From: Ciborinia camelliae
Lineage: Eukaryota; Ascomycota; Leotiomycetes; Helotiales; Sclerotiniaceae
Length of the DNA: 64,000 nt
Assembly: GCA_025890175.1 (NCBI GenBank)
Contig: JANPYM010000007.1
Coordinates: forward strand, 1,864,209 to 1,928,208
Direction: 5' to 3'
The position numbers and the translations under genes were made by a program. This document shows, piece by piece, positions 1 to 11,392 of this stretch (positions within the stretch are counted from its first letter, which is position 1; each line of letters starts with the position of its first letter). The notes under the pieces are model-generated. The model saw only the letters and a program-made list of their open reading frames with translations. It ran no database searches and was not told the DNA's origin.

Positions 1-1648
1 GGCGCAGGCTTTATGGATCAATTGGGTCAGGATATGGACTTCGAATTGGATGAAGATTCCGAAGGAGAAAAGGGTGAAGATGAGGAGCAGGGGGATGTTG
101 GAATTGAGGGTGTTGATGACGCAGATGTATAACTTCACCCCGCGATTTCGAAGGAACTTCATTGACTCTTTTTAGCTGTTTTTCCTCGACTCCGGACCAT
201 CCACAGTGCCTCAAGATGCATTAATACCGCGATCGCAATCAGAAGATGAAGAAGGGGGCGATGCGCTGGCTTGGGAAGATAGTGACGATGATCGATTGAC
301 TGTATCTCTTGCTGGAAATCCTCGATTAAGGAAACTTAGAGTTAATGAAGGAGAAGATATGGTTAGTGGAAGGGAATACACAAGACGGCTAAGAATGCAA
401 TTTGAGCGTCTCAATCCTGTTCCAGAATGGGCACAATCATCTAGGCCGACAAAACGACGTCGCAGATCATCTGCAGGCTCTGATTCTTCATTATCATCAA
501 ATGATATGGACGCCGATGATTCCGATCTTTCAACATTGCCTCTGGCCAGGCTTCTTCAAGATGCTGGAGCCCTCACAAAAGAAGCTCCGGCGACTTCGAA
601 ACGACCAAAACTCCGACCTGAGGTTCTTGATATTCAAAGAACGAGGGACATACCCAAAACCCAACCATCAGCCGTCACTTCCCTTTCCTTCCATCCACAA
701 TACCCAGTTATACTTTCTTCAGGCCCATCATCAACTTTATATCTACATCACTACGCACCTACAGCCCACCCGCATCCTCATCCACAACTTACTAGCATTC
801 ACGTCAAGAAAACCCCGATTGCCACATCGGCATTCCTTCATCCTTCTGGAGACAAAATAATTTTCGCCGGTCGACGTCGTTATTTCCATATCTGGGATCT
901 TCCTTCTGGAGAAATTAATAAAGTCACGCGAATTTATGGTCATAAAGATGAGCAAAAGACCATGGAAAGGTTTAAGCTCAGTCCGTGTGGTCGATATATG
1001 GGTTTGATTGGCTCATCGAAAAAGGGAGGCGGTATCATAAACGTCATCGATGCAACCACTACACAATGGATAGCTTCAGCACGAATTGAAGGCAAAAATG
1101 GAGTTGCCGATTTTGCATGGTGGAAGGACGGAGAAGGATTGACTGTTGTAGGAAAGGGTGGTGAAGTAGGTGAATGGAGTATGGAATCAGGATCTTTCGT
1201 CGCCCGTTGGAATGATGATGGATCCATTGGTGCTACTGTTCTTACACTCGGTGGATCTAATGGACCTAAACAACTCGGTGGGGATCGTTGGGTAGTGATC
1301 GGGTCTCAGAGTGGTGTTGTCAATATTTACGATCGCAAGAATTTTGTCTCTGGAAACGAAATCAAGATACCCCAGAGACCTGAGCCAAATAGACGACTTT
1401 TGCAATTGACCACACCCACGAGTCATTTGCAAATCAGTCCTGATGGGCAATTGTTGGTATTTGGCAGTAGGTGGAAGAAAGATGCCTTGAGATTAGTACA
1501 TCTACCTAGTTGTACCGTGTATAAGAATTGGCCAACATCGAATACGCCATTAGGAAGAATTTCATCTGTGGCATTCGGTAGTGGAAGTGATGTCTTGGCA
1601 GTTGGTAACGAAGCTGGAAAGATTAGGTTGTGGGAAATTAGGAGTTAG
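1..1648 (+). CDS. UTP18: U3 snoRNP protein Utp18, 5'-truncated by window edge
   Basis: Exons 1-126 and 176-1648; the start lies upstream of the window. Utp18 is a WD40 protein of the SSU processome (UtpB-type subcomplex) that acts in the nucleolus on 18S pre-rRNA. The first exon gives a strongly acidic stretch (FELDEDSEGEKGEDEEQ). The 49-bp intron (GTATAA...TTTTTAG) joins DAD to LFFLDSGPSTVPQ, which restores the LFF motif typical of the family N-terminus. Next come WEDSDDDRLTVSLAGNPRLR, EYTRRLRMQFERLNP and a basic patch (TKRRRRSS), and then the WD repeats, from about VTSLSFHP to the final GKIRLWEIRS. About 532 residues lie in the window, so roughly 50-100 N-terminal residues are probably missing. 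A GTG at 206 looks like a start but is only an internal codon. Identification is confident. Confidence 0.9.
127..175 (+). other. UTP18 intron
   Basis: A 49-bp GT-AG intron. It has a branch-like TTGAC and a short T tract before the AG. A second AG at 205-206 would break the frame, so the acceptor at 174-175 is preferred. Confidence 0.8.
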
Positions 1649-2331
1649 TGGTTTAGATGTAATGAATGTTGTGTCGGACGTGACATATTTTTGTCGAACA
1701 ATTATATCTTTGCTTGAGGAATGAAGAAATCATAGAGCTATACAAGTCTAGCTTGATCTAGTTATCTTTCCTCGAATGTGTTTTTATTGTTTCATAAATT
1801 ACCCCATAGCAAAATTACGACAGGCTATATTTGACCCCTTTTCAGTTCTATCGAGGATCATTTATTCTTATCTTTGTTGAGCATCTCCTCCCAAGGGCCT
1901 TTAGATGCTAGCATCAAGCTCTAAATTTCCAAGAGGCATAAATACAGACAGCTGTTGCAAAGTTAATCAATAAAGCTGTCCTGAATATCAACACTCGCTT
2001 CAATTTCAGCACTAGCCCGACTCTTTGTTCACCCTCCGGATCCGTCATTCAAATTCATTTTCAACAGAACATCAAAGGAGAAAATGCAGCTTGCTTGTCT
2101 GCCCATAACAGCCCTTTATCCTCTTTGAGCTTTGAGCACTAAAATATTTCAACCTATTGTCAACAACCTCCAAAGCTTTCCTCGAGCTCCATCTCCCAAA
2201 TTTCTCTCCAGACCCTTCAACATTTGGGCGAGTTTTACTGAGATACTCACCATAATTTCCATTTAAATCCCATCATAAGTTATCTACAATAATTCCATCT
2301 CATTACTCAGCACCGCCAATCGTCAGTCAAA
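1649..2331. other. intergenic between UTP18 and the SAP-like gene
   Basis: A 683-bp spacer holding the UTP18 3' region and the promoter and leader of the next gene. Its last ~300 bp are pyrimidine-rich (CTCC, TTTCC, CAACC), typical of fungal promoters. I see no ORF or RNA gene. Confidence 0.6.
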
Positions 2332-3258
2332 ATGACAACAATAGTCACCGAAGGCTCGAAAAAAGCCGCCGCAGCAATAGAGCGCATGCTCGAGGTTCCG
2401 TACCGGGATCTCGACTTCCTCGTCTATCGATTCGTGCCCCCAACCGACAAACGCGGGCTCCCGTACGAAGACTATGTAGTTGATGGGGAGAGAAAAGGAC
2501 TCCCGGCCGGCAAAGTCTGGGTTGAGGATTTCTGTCCGAAGTGGGGAGAATTTCTCCTCGATCTCGGGGAGCCGGTGTACGACGTGCAGCGTTATCATCC
2601 GTTGGTGACGCGGCTCGAAGGATACGGACTCGATCAAGGACGGGTCAAATATCGAAGTTTGCAACAGATACAATTTCCGTGGGGGATTGATGGATCGTTG
2701 CCCGTGCAGATATGGGCGAACGAGGTTTTTCGCGACAATCATCGGTTGCCGTTTGATCCGAAGGGCATGAGTCGATTGGATCTCCAGTGGGAATGTCGAC
2801 GCAGAAAACTAAGCACCAAGGGCAAACGATCAAAACTGATCACGCGGATCAATAAAGAAGAGAGGAGAAAGGGCGTGCAAGCCCTCACGCCCGCCACTCA
2901 AGAAGCGCTACGCAGACTCGACGCGGTGACGCTCCCACTCTTTCGGGTTCTGGAATTCCAACCCGCGGTCGAGAAAACGCCGCAAACGCCATTAAAACAA
3001 CCGGCGTTTTACCCGGGAGAAATTGTGTTGGTGTATGGAACGCTGGCGGATGATGAGAATATGTGTTTAGTGCGGGATTATGAGGGGAATAGGGGGCGCA
3101 TTAGAATGGATTATTTGGACGAGATACAGATGCCTTTTGGGTTGAAGTTGAATCGGAGGGCGCTTCTGGAGATTTTGGAGAGGTTGCGGTGGCCGGATGA
3201 GGATGATGAGGAGCCGGTGCCTGATCCAAATACACAGAGGGGGATGGGATGGGAATAG
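2332..3258 (+). CDS. hypothetical protein with SAP-like helix pair
   Basis: An intronless ORF of 308 aa. The ATG sits in CAAAATGAC, a good fungal start context. I do not recognise a characterised orthologue. Residues ~147-176 (SRLDLQWECRRRKLSTKGKR...) resemble a SAP motif, a two-helix nucleic-acid-binding fold: a leucine-rich first helix, a KGKRSKL turn, then a basic second helix. A later segment (~228-262: YPGEIVLVYG...CLVRDYEGNRGRIRMDYL) looks like a small beta-rich SH3/KOW-like fold, but this is weak. The N-terminal ~140 residues are aromatic-rich. Codon use is much richer in G/C at third positions than in UTP18 or COG6. The stop codon lies inside a G-rich repeat, so the C-terminal RGMGWE is repeat-encoded. 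A DNA or RNA role is inference only. Confidence 0.7.
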   Translation: MTTIVTEGSKKAAAAIERMLEVPYRDLDFLVYRFVPPTDKRGLPYEDYVVDGERKGLPAGKVWVEDFCPKWGEFLLDLGEPVYDVQRYHPLVTRLEGYGLDQGRVKYRSLQQIQFPWGIDGSLPVQIWANEVFRDNHRLPFDPKGMSRLDLQWECRRRKLSTKGKRSKLITRINKEERRKGVQALTPATQEALRRLDAVTLPLFRVLEFQPAVEKTPQTPLKQPAFYPGEIVLVYGTLADDENMCLVRDYEGNRGRIRMDYLDEIQMPFGLKLNRRALLEILERLRWPDEDDEEPVPDPNTQRGMGWE

Positions 3259-3281
3259 GGATGGGGATGGGGATGGGGAAG
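3239..3281 (+). repeat. G-rich GGGATG/GGGGAT repeat spanning a stop codon
   Basis: A short degenerate tandem of GGGATG and GGGGAT units runs from the last codons of the SAP-like gene through its stop into the 3' UTR. Several runs of 3-4 G at regular spacing give G-quadruplex potential on the plus strand. Confidence 0.75.
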
Positions 3282-3830
3282 AGACCCAATACTACTGGGG
3301 TATGAAGAGATTGGCGTTATGGGTTTATGGGATTTTGTGGGATGAGTTTTGGTTGTATAGTAGTTACCAGTTGGTGATGGTAGAGCGAATTTCGCTTGTT
3401 TGTTCTCTCCTATTTCCTATTCTCAGAAGTGTTTCTGGCACTTCGTTTTCAAATCATCCTCCGTTAGCCTATCTTGAGTTCAATCTGCATCACTTCATAT
3501 CGTTTCACTTCATTGACCACAGTAAAATATTTCTTGCAAGTGAGGGCCAAGTGCGTATATACACACCAAAATTCCGAATGAATCATCAATTATTAAAAGC
3601 ATTAAATTCGGACTTATTTGGTATAGATGTTATATTTGGTCCAGTTGTTTCATGCACGCCAAGTGGATGATTTGAATTGGGCATTCAGATATCCTTTTCA
3701 TCTGAGTAGCTTTTGCCATACACGGGATTCTCAACGCCTCAACTCCTCATTTAAGAACCCATATTCCTTATTCTATACTCTTTCCACACAATCATGGCCC
3801 ACACGCCACACCCCCAAAGTACATCATCCC
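3282..3830. other. convergent 3' intergenic region
   Basis: A spacer of about 550 bp between the 3' ends of the SAP-like gene (+) and COG6 (-). Small ORFs exist but show no coding character. It presumably holds both 3' UTRs and polyadenylation sites. Confidence 0.6.
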
Positions 3831-6389
3831 CTATCTAATCATAGCCCTTGCCCTCGCCCTTTCCTCCACTGTTAAAACCCACACCATCTCTACCTCTTCC
3901 TCACCCAACCCCCCTCCTTCAACATTAACCGCCTCCCATTCCTCTTCGTCCATATTAACCACCACGGCAACTTGCATTACCCTCGCAAAAACATCTCTTA
4001 ACCCGTACTTTCCCCCTCTAGCGATTACTCCCACAATACCCCCATAATCTCTCTCCATTCTAGTGGCTCCTAATGCGTTCATTTTTCCACTGTAGTTCCA
4101 AACTCGTCTTTCTAGAACTCTTGCTAAATACTGGGCGGTTTGTTCTAAAAGAGTATTGAATGGCGATGTAGACATGATTCTCTGAATGGGTTTCATGAGG
4201 GCATCCCAATGGTGTTCAAATCGGCGAGATACCATGTCCTGAAGGACTTCTTGAGGGTCATCATCAGTATCGTTTTGGCGGGCTATTTCGGCGAGGTCTT
4301 CTGATGTGAGAGAGTAATCTACATCCCGGAAGGTTTCGCTCAGGACAGGGCGAAGACGCGGTTTAATGACATTGTTGAACATTACTTGAAGACCTTCACT
4401 AATCAATTCGTTGGTCTTCGATAAGAATGTTGCATTGAGGCTTGTGAGTGAATTGGAGACAAAGGTGGCATCATGGCCATAGGGGAACAGATCCCTAAGT
4501 GCCGGTGCAGGCGCTGTACCTATGGCATGGGCTGCGCCGCTTGGATCGGATGATTGAAGATGACTTGATACAATTCGAGAAATATAGTCATTTGACACAT
4601 GAAGACTATTGATTAGGACAGTGAAGGCGATAATTCTGTCTTCGGGTGGAAAACCACCTTGTACGAGTGGTTTCGGGTAAGACTCATCTCGCATTTTGCG
4701 CTGAACCATTCCTACAAAGTCAGTTCCTAAAACTCTGCTTATTGCCGGAATAACAGATTCTATTACACCGCGTTGCGATGTTGAGATAGATCGTTTGAGT
4801 ACTGTATTGACGATATACATGACATCGTCGACAGCTGAAATTATATATGGAGCATTTCCATCTATAGGTTTTGATAGATTAAGAGATAATCCTGTAGGAG
4901 ATTCATCCAATTGAAAAGCTTTCTCCACAGATCGCCGAAAGAAAAATGTAGTCATGACATTAAAGGGATCCTTCAGACGATTTGAGATTTTTCGACTTAG
5001 GGCTGATTTTTCTAATAAATCTGGCATGATTAAAGGTTCGTCCTGGCCAGCTTCCGAATCCTGGGATAGTTTAGAAATTGCTTGCTGAAGGACTGGTGTT
5101 GATGTCGGACTCACTCTGCATTTACCACTCAAGAATCGAGTATATAATGACCATCGGCCTAACATCACAGCCATCTCATTCAAAAGGCCATCAACTTCTT
5201 TCATATCCACACCCTCATCTTCACTTGCCCTTCCATTAGCAGCCCCTCCGACGGCAGGTGAACCTGTCCTCGTAATGCCTGTCGGTCTTTGATTTGGTAG
5301 AAAGCTCTGTACCAAAAAAGAGAACGGATAACTTCTCACATCCGTCAATCTTCTATCGACATTCTTCTCATCTCCCCACGTATCCAAAACAATCCCACCT
5401 TGGACGTCCGCCTCGACCTGTAATCTCTCTATCACCCTAACCATTTTCCCGGCTCCATAATGTCTTTCAACCAACCCTCCATGCCCCTCCACAATCTGCG
5501 CAATGTGTTCAAATAACCTCGTCAACGCCTGCGCATAGAAGAACCCCTCTTTGCCCCTCTCCCCTTTCATCCCCTCCTTCAAATTCTTTCTCGCTGTTCC
5601 TGCTACCCCCTGGCAAACATACCTGCCATACACATCCAACCCCACCTCCTCTCTCCCAATCAATGGGAACAATTTAAAAAACCTCGTAATCCTCACCCCA
5701 TCCCCCTCCTCCGCCGCTTTCTCAAATTCCCGCAAAAACAACCCACATAAACTTTCCTTCGCCGCCTCGATCGTCACACCAGGCGCATCCGGAACCTCGA
5801 CACTCGGAACCGTCCTCGCCGCAAAATTGCCCTCAACAATATGTACCGGGATTTTCGATGCTCTTGCAATATATCCCGCTGCTGCCTCCCAGTCTTGGGG
5901 AGCCCCCATACTGCCTACTACGCCATTTACACATGCTTTCAATTCCGCGACTTGTTCGACAACGCCTAATGTTTCCTCGACTCGTTTCTTCTCCAAATCC
6001 AATTCTTTCACTTTCGAGCTAAGTTTCTCGGCCGTGCTGGCGGCATTATCCAGCATACCATTTGAAATCGCCCTAGTATGTATAACATTTGTGCCAAGAT
6101 GTGCACGTAGAAGATCAAGACGGCCGAGATCGCGAGAGAGGGAAGCTTGAGAGGAGATGAGGGATTGGAGGCGGGAGGTGATGGCTGCGTCGCGAGTGTG
6201 GAGGTTTGAGAGGATATTTTGGATGGAGGCTAGGGAGGAGGCATTGTGGATGGATGGTTGAATTGATTCTGGGGATGGGGTTGTAGGTAGAGGTGTAAGA
6301 CTGCCATTTTGAAGGCCGGGTGGAGGCATTGGGTGGGTTGATGCATGGGTAGCTCTTCTTTGGGGAAGCTGGGTTGAGGTCGGGTGCAT
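3831..6389 (-). CDS. COG6: conserved oligomeric Golgi complex subunit 6
   Basis: A single-exon 852-aa ORF, close to the ~840 aa of yeast Cog6. The COG complex is a cytosolic multisubunit tether for retrograde vesicles at the Golgi. Visible features are a Ser/Pro/Thr-rich N-terminus (~1-50), a heptad-rich helix (SIQNILSNLHTRDAAITSRL..., then KLSSKVKELDLEKKRVEETL), and long helical regions through the body, including RITRFFKLFPLIGREEVGLD and YVCQGVAGTARKN, which match Cog6. The C-terminus has GATRMERDYGGIVGVIARGG. There is no signal peptide or membrane helix, as expected for a peripheral complex. The ATG at 6389 gives the longest ORF; another ATG at 6326 (MPPPGLQN...) is possible. It is transcribed toward the SAP-like gene and tandem with the PMR1-type gene, 240 bp away. 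Confidence 0.88.
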   Translation of the reverse strand: MHPTSTQLPQRRATHASTHPMPPPGLQNGSLTPLPTTPSPESIQPSIHNASSLASIQNILSNLHTRDAAITSRLQSLISSQASLSRDLGRLDLLRAHLGTNVIHTRAISNGMLDNAASTAEKLSSKVKELDLEKKRVEETLGVVEQVAELKACVNGVVGSMGAPQDWEAAAGYIARASKIPVHIVEGNFAARTVPSVEVPDAPGVTIEAAKESLCGLFLREFEKAAEEGDGVRITRFFKLFPLIGREEVGLDVYGRYVCQGVAGTARKNLKEGMKGERGKEGFFYAQALTRLFEHIAQIVEGHGGLVERHYGAGKMVRVIERLQVEADVQGGIVLDTWGDEKNVDRRLTDVRSYPFSFLVQSFLPNQRPTGITRTGSPAVGGAANGRASEDEGVDMKEVDGLLNEMAVMLGRWSLYTRFLSGKCRVSPTSTPVLQQAISKLSQDSEAGQDEPLIMPDLLEKSALSRKISNRLKDPFNVMTTFFFRRSVEKAFQLDESPTGLSLNLSKPIDGNAPYIISAVDDVMYIVNTVLKRSISTSQRGVIESVIPAISRVLGTDFVGMVQRKMRDESYPKPLVQGGFPPEDRIIAFTVLINSLHVSNDYISRIVSSHLQSSDPSGAAHAIGTAPAPALRDLFPYGHDATFVSNSLTSLNATFLSKTNELISEGLQVMFNNVIKPRLRPVLSETFRDVDYSLTSEDLAEIARQNDTDDDPQEVLQDMVSRRFEHHWDALMKPIQRIMSTSPFNTLLEQTAQYLARVLERRVWNYSGKMNALGATRMERDYGGIVGVIARGGKYGLRDVFARVMQVAVVVNMDEEEWEAVNVEGGGLGEEEVEMVWVLTVEERARARAMIR

Positions 6390-6629
6390 CTTTAGGTGTC
6401 ATCTTTTTTAGGTGTGGGGTAAGCGAGATTTATGTTGATGATTTGACAGATCATCCATCATATATCACTTAATGTGCATAATGAAATCAATATACATTTC
6501 GTGATAAATGAAGCTATTTTAGGTCCTCCTTATTCTCATTTACTACATGCATACACTTGGCTTGGAAATCTATGCAATACTAAATCTATGTATACAATGG
6601 GCATCAAAAGCCATTCATTTCAAGTTCAT

Positions 6630-9600
6630 TTATACGACCTGGCTGTACCCACTACCAAGCATCCTCCTACTCCTTGATTTCCACCATTTTCTTGCTTCGT
6701 CCGCCCAGAATACAGAACTTGTCAAAATAATCAAACCCACCAAATCTGTAAGCGCCAAAGCTTCTGTTTGGAATACTTCCTGAAGCCAAGGGAAGTATAT
6801 GACCAATATTTGTCCACCAAGGCTCAAAGATACTGCCCAGTTGAATAGTTTGTTCGAGAATAGACCGACCTCACCTCTGAGAACAGACTTTGATTCTGAA
6901 CGACAGTTCAATGCATTGAACATATCGAAAAGAACGAAGCAGGTGAAGGTCATAGTTGTATCTCTCTTACTGACCTTGCCATTCGAGAGCATTTCGTGAG
7001 TGTAAACTGCCATTGTACCTAACATGATGATCGTGGCGGAGGTAAGGACTCGAGTGATCAATGCCCTTGTAAGTACAGGAGCATTTCTCTTTCGAGGTGG
7101 TCGATTCATGACATCGTGATCCACTGGCTCTACACCTAATGATTGAGCTGGAGGCCCATCCATGATAATATCTGAAGAAGTTGTTAGTACACACATGCGA
7201 TACAATTCAAAGATTTGACCTACTAATCCAAAGAATCTGCATCGCATTTAAAGGATTTTTAAATCCCAAACATGTGCAGACTAATACCAAGCTAAGCGCC
7301 GCAGCACTTGTGCTAAGTTGGAATGTAAGGAAGTTTTGGATGTTGCTGAAAATACCCTTGCCCTCTTCAATTGCTGTAAGAATGGTCGAAAAATCGTCAT
7401 CAGTCAAGATCATATCTGCTGCTTCTTTGGCAACGTCTGTTCCTTGCAATCCCATTGATATTCCAATATCAGCTTTCTTGAGCGCAGGTGCATCATTGAC
7501 ACCATCACCCGTCATTGCGACAATGTCACCACGAGCTTGTAGAGCTTTGATGATCTTCATCTTATGATCTGGACTAGTTCTAGCGAATACAGAAGTATTA
7601 GCTATGGCGGCTTGTAGCTCCTCGTCTGTCATATCATCTATTTCATCGCCCCGTAATACAGGTCTAACCTCCACAGAGTTTGCTGAATGGCCACGAGGTG
7701 TTGCAATAGGCATGCCAAGCTTCTTTGCAATGGCAAGTGCAGTAGTTTCGGCATCGCCAGTAATCATGATTACTTTGACGCCACCCCGCATAAGTCGCCG
7801 AATCGATTTCGAAACGCCTGTTCGTGGAGGATCACTCATACCAACCAATCCAGCAAATGTGAGTCCATTATAAACATCTTCATTGTGTGATACATGATGA
7901 TCTAATTTTGAGACTGGCGTTGCACTTCGGCTTGTTGGAGCCAATGATTTTGCGTGCTTGGCAACTGGGCCACTAGCAAAACCGAGAACTCGAAGTCCTT
8001 CAGAGGCAAGTTTCTCAGCAGCTTGTAAAGCTTGCTGTCTCTTTGCAGCATCCAAATGAACTTCACGACCATCTTGTGTAAGATATGTATCACATCTCTC
8101 TAAAACTCGCTCGATGGCTCCTTTGATATAGGCATGTTCTTTTGGAGATGTGCCTTCCGGACCCAAGTCTCCAATGGTCACACCCATCCATTTTCTTTCA
8201 GAACTGAATGGAGTCTCTCCGATACGATGCCCTAGACCTTCACGAACATCGTGCTCCTTGAAACGGTCTAGCATATCAAGCATTGCAACGTCAGTCGGCT
8301 GACCGACCCACCTGCTCTTCAAGACTTGACCTGAAGCACGGCCTTGGGTAGATGACAATATAGCTACCGACGATGCTGATGGGGCATGAAGGTGAGTAAG
8401 ACGTGCATTATTAGCTATGTTTCCGATGCGAAGGATGCGAAGTGCCACAGTATCAGCTTTAGCTTCAAGTGTTTCCTCATCTAAATCAACATCCAATGGA
8501 GCATCGGCGTCGAAATACCACATTTTCGTGGTGGTCATATGATTCATGGTAAGCGTACCTGGGAAAGACTTAGCATTTTTGACATATTATGTGATTATCA
8601 TCCATACCTGTTTTATCACTACAAACAACGTTGACCGATCCGAGGGTTTCCACGCTTGGCATTTTTCGTACTATGGCATTGTGTCGCGCCATTCGATGTA
8701 CGCCAAGAGCTAAAGTGACTGTAACGATGATTGGCAAGCCCTCTGGGATAGCTGCGACAGCTAAGGATATTGATATCGTGAAAATATCCAACCATGCTTT
8801 TCCTTGGAGCCACCCAACTAGAGATATTACTGCAATTATGACGAAAGAAGCCTGACTCAATTGATTTCCTAAAGCGTCCATTGAAAGCTGTAGGGGCGTT
8901 CTAGGACTTTCCGTCTCAGATACACTCGCAGCGATTATCCCAAAATGAGTATTTCCACCCGTTGCGTAGACAATACCTTGACCATGCCCGGATCTCACAA
9001 GTGTTCCCATGAAGGCGATATTAGTCGTGCTATTCAGTCGGATATCTGCACCGACAGTCCCATTTGCCGGGGATGCATAACTGGGAGACCCAAATGGTTC
9101 TAAGGAGCTAGATCCAGGTCGAAAATCGATATGCCTAGCTTCTGCTGTAATCCGTACCGGCTCGTTCTCCCCAGTCAAATTTGATTCATCGATTGTCAAG
9201 TCCGAAGCCTTCGTGACGCGAATATCGGCTGGTATGCGGTCTCCAGTGGTAAATAAAACGAGGTCTCCAGGAACCAATTTGGATGCCAACATTTTTTGCG
9301 ATACAGATTCTGCCATACTGGAATCTGCATCAGATCCATTATCCACCATCAATGCTTCCGTCTCTGGTATTTCTAGGGCGCTTGGCGGCCACGCTGGTGT
9401 TCTAGGTGTAGTAGATCTCATTTCTCCTCGTATTAAATGCGCATGATTGGGTACCAAGTGGTTCAGCGCCTCGATCGACTTTTCTGAACGATATTCTTGT
9501 ACAAACCCCACCGTAACCACAATCGTAACTGCCACCGCAATACTGAGTGCGTCATCTTTGTTTCCAGCTATGACTGACATTACAGCGGAGCCCAACAATA

Positions 9601-10039
9601 GAAGAATCAAGGTTTCCTTGAATTGCTTGATGAATCGAAGCCATAATGGTTCAGGAGGCTCATGGGGCAATTCGTTCGGTCCTTGATCGTGTAATCTAGC
9701 AAGAGCTTCTGCTGGTGTCAACCCTGATGTGAGGGACGTCTGTAATCGTTCTGCGGTCTCCGCAGGCGTGAGGCCTGAAAATTCATCTGCTATTGACTGT
9801 TGCGCATTAGTCGTATTAGTCGGGGCCCTTTCTGGTTCAGCTGAAATTGGGCGTGCACTAACTTTGGCCACCGCTGAGGAGGATCGAGTGTGTCTGCTCT
9901 TTGAGTTGGCTCTATCTCTTGATCTAGGTCTTGAAGATGGCTCTGAAATTGGTTCTTTGTCATTCCCCGGTGGAAGGTTGACCATGGGTAATAAAGTTCC
10001 TGGCGGACTGGTAGATCTTGCAAGGCGCGGCCACGACAT
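6630..10039 (-). CDS. PMR1: PMR1-type Ca2+/Mn2+ P-type ATPase
   Basis: Exons 10039-8608, 8558-7224 and 7171-6630; 3309 nt, 1102 aa. A P2A ATPase (SPCA/Pmr1 group) that pumps Ca2+ and Mn2+ into the Golgi lumen. The first ~100 residues are a Ser/Arg-rich tail, longer than in yeast Pmr1 (950 aa). The cation-ATPase N domain ([19 protein letters not shown]) follows, then TM helices ([37 protein letters not shown]) and the [16 protein letters not shown] signature. The actuator motif SNLTGEN and the AAIPEGLPI helix are present. D475 is the phosphorylated aspartate of DKTGT, and TGDGVNDAP (about 827-835) is the hinge motif. Intron 1 (8559-8607, 49 bp) splits the Gly codon of DKTGT; intron 2 (7172-7223, 52 bp) splits the Asn of LWINIIMDGPP. 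Loss of either splice destroys the enzyme. The paralogous SERCA group is less likely. Confidence 0.92.
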
Positions 10040-11332
10040 AGCTTCACTTCCAGCTATTAGGAAACACTTCGGAGTCTGCGAATTAACGAGCAGCAGTCTA
10101 TGCTGTCGTTATACTGCGCGCCTATCACTGAGGCATGCGAATGTAGTTGAAACAAGAGAGGAAATGTAGTAAGTTAAGATCTGAGTAAAAGGCGGCCCAT
10201 TCACAAATCAAAAAAGATCATCCCAACTCCAACACAAGAAATTGATCTTCGAAAGTAAATGTACTAGGTATTTCTTAAAGAATCGGTTGATATGCTTTTA
10301 GATTTCGATCCATAGTAATGAAATTATCGAATTACGTGTCGTCTCCCGCAACTTCCCTTATAATTTTTATGGCAAAATAAGAAGTGACCTTTAGTGAACA
10401 CGGTCCAGCTTTTTGGCGTATCCCTACCCTACCTACCCTGTGAGAGGTCGCATGGCATGGCACGCATGCCTAGACGGGACTACTTCAAGGGGCGAGTTTG
10501 GTTCTAGACGGGTTCGCTTGGGCTTGTGAGTTAATAAAAATAGGTATTGGATGGGAAGGACAGAGCCGCTCTTTGGTTGGTAGGTAGGTAGGTAGGTATG
10601 TAGGTAGATAGATACTAGGTATCTATTAGGGACGGATAAAAGAGGTTGACGAGGAAGCAATTGGTACATAAACACATACATACATAGGTCGGTATACATA
10701 GATACATACATACCATATACATACAGGCAAGTTCACCTATCTAGGTAATATTAGAATGGATGGGACCTGATACCAGGATCAATATTGATTTATACCCAAG
10801 TATGTATTATGTACGTAGGTAGGTACTATAAGTATAATTTTTATACATTATTGTAATTAATTACTATATACTGTGTAACTGTATTATTTACTAGGCTTTA
10901 CATTCATAGTAGTATTAATTAACTAATTGATTAATTAATTAATCCATCCCTCTTTGTTCTTTCTCTGCCCAGATGGAGATACTAGATACCGTACAGCTGG
11001 AGGTACGAAACCGCATAAAAGGTTCTGGTACCTACTATGATGCGGTGTGGTCTGAAAAAGATAAAGCATCACGTGTATCATAGTCATCATTTTTTAGTCA
11101 TTTTACAGACTAGCGCTAAAAGTGAAAATGTATCCCAGCCTCTTGATTCTTCTTCGATCTTCATTGCGCGACTCCCCACCACCCGCACCACCTGTTCTCC
11201 CTCATCCTTCCTTAAACTTCATCAATTCGTCGCCGTCGCATCGCATTAGAGCAATTCTAATAATTAATTGCTAAGACGGCTATATTGCTCTCTTATTAGC
11301 TTTTTCTTTTCCTGCTACATTTTAATTTTGCG
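10040..11332. other. divergent PMR1/RAD21 intergenic region with microsatellites
   Basis: A spacer of about 1.5 kb between divergent starts. The middle (10,420-10,960) is full of short GGTA/TAGG/TACA tandem runs and TTAATTAA-type A+T stretches. The ends near each gene are less repetitive. I see no ORF with coding character. Confidence 0.65.
10575..10620 (+). repeat. (GGTA)n/(TAGA)n microsatellite
   Basis: A tandem GGTA run passing into GTAGATAGATA. It is one of many TAGG-family tetranucleotide tracts in this window. Confidence 0.85.
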
Positions 11333-11338
11333 ACGCGA
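11333..11338 (+). promoter_or_regulatory. MCB-like box (ACGCGA) upstream of RAD21
   Basis: ACGCGA matches the core of the MluI cell-cycle box (ACGCGN) bound by MBF. Yeast SCC1/MCD1 is a known G1/S MBF target. It lies 172-177 bp before the RAD21 ATG. This is a motif match only. Confidence 0.4.
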
Positions 11339-11386
11339 TTACTCCAACATTGAAGCTTCATCAGGTGCCGTCAATAAATATCTTCG

Positions 11387-11392
11387 ACGCGA
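11387..11392 (+). promoter_or_regulatory. second MCB-like box (ACGCGA) upstream of RAD21
   Basis: Same orientation as the box at 11,333 and 54 bp downstream of it, inside TTCGACGCGACA. Paired MCB boxes close to a cohesin start are suggestive of S-phase control. Confidence 0.4.

Noticed and set aside
10420..10960. Possible telomere-like repeats (TTAGGG)
   Set aside because: The tracts are TAGG or GGTA tetranucleotides, not TTAGGG hexamers, and lie between two ordinary genes.
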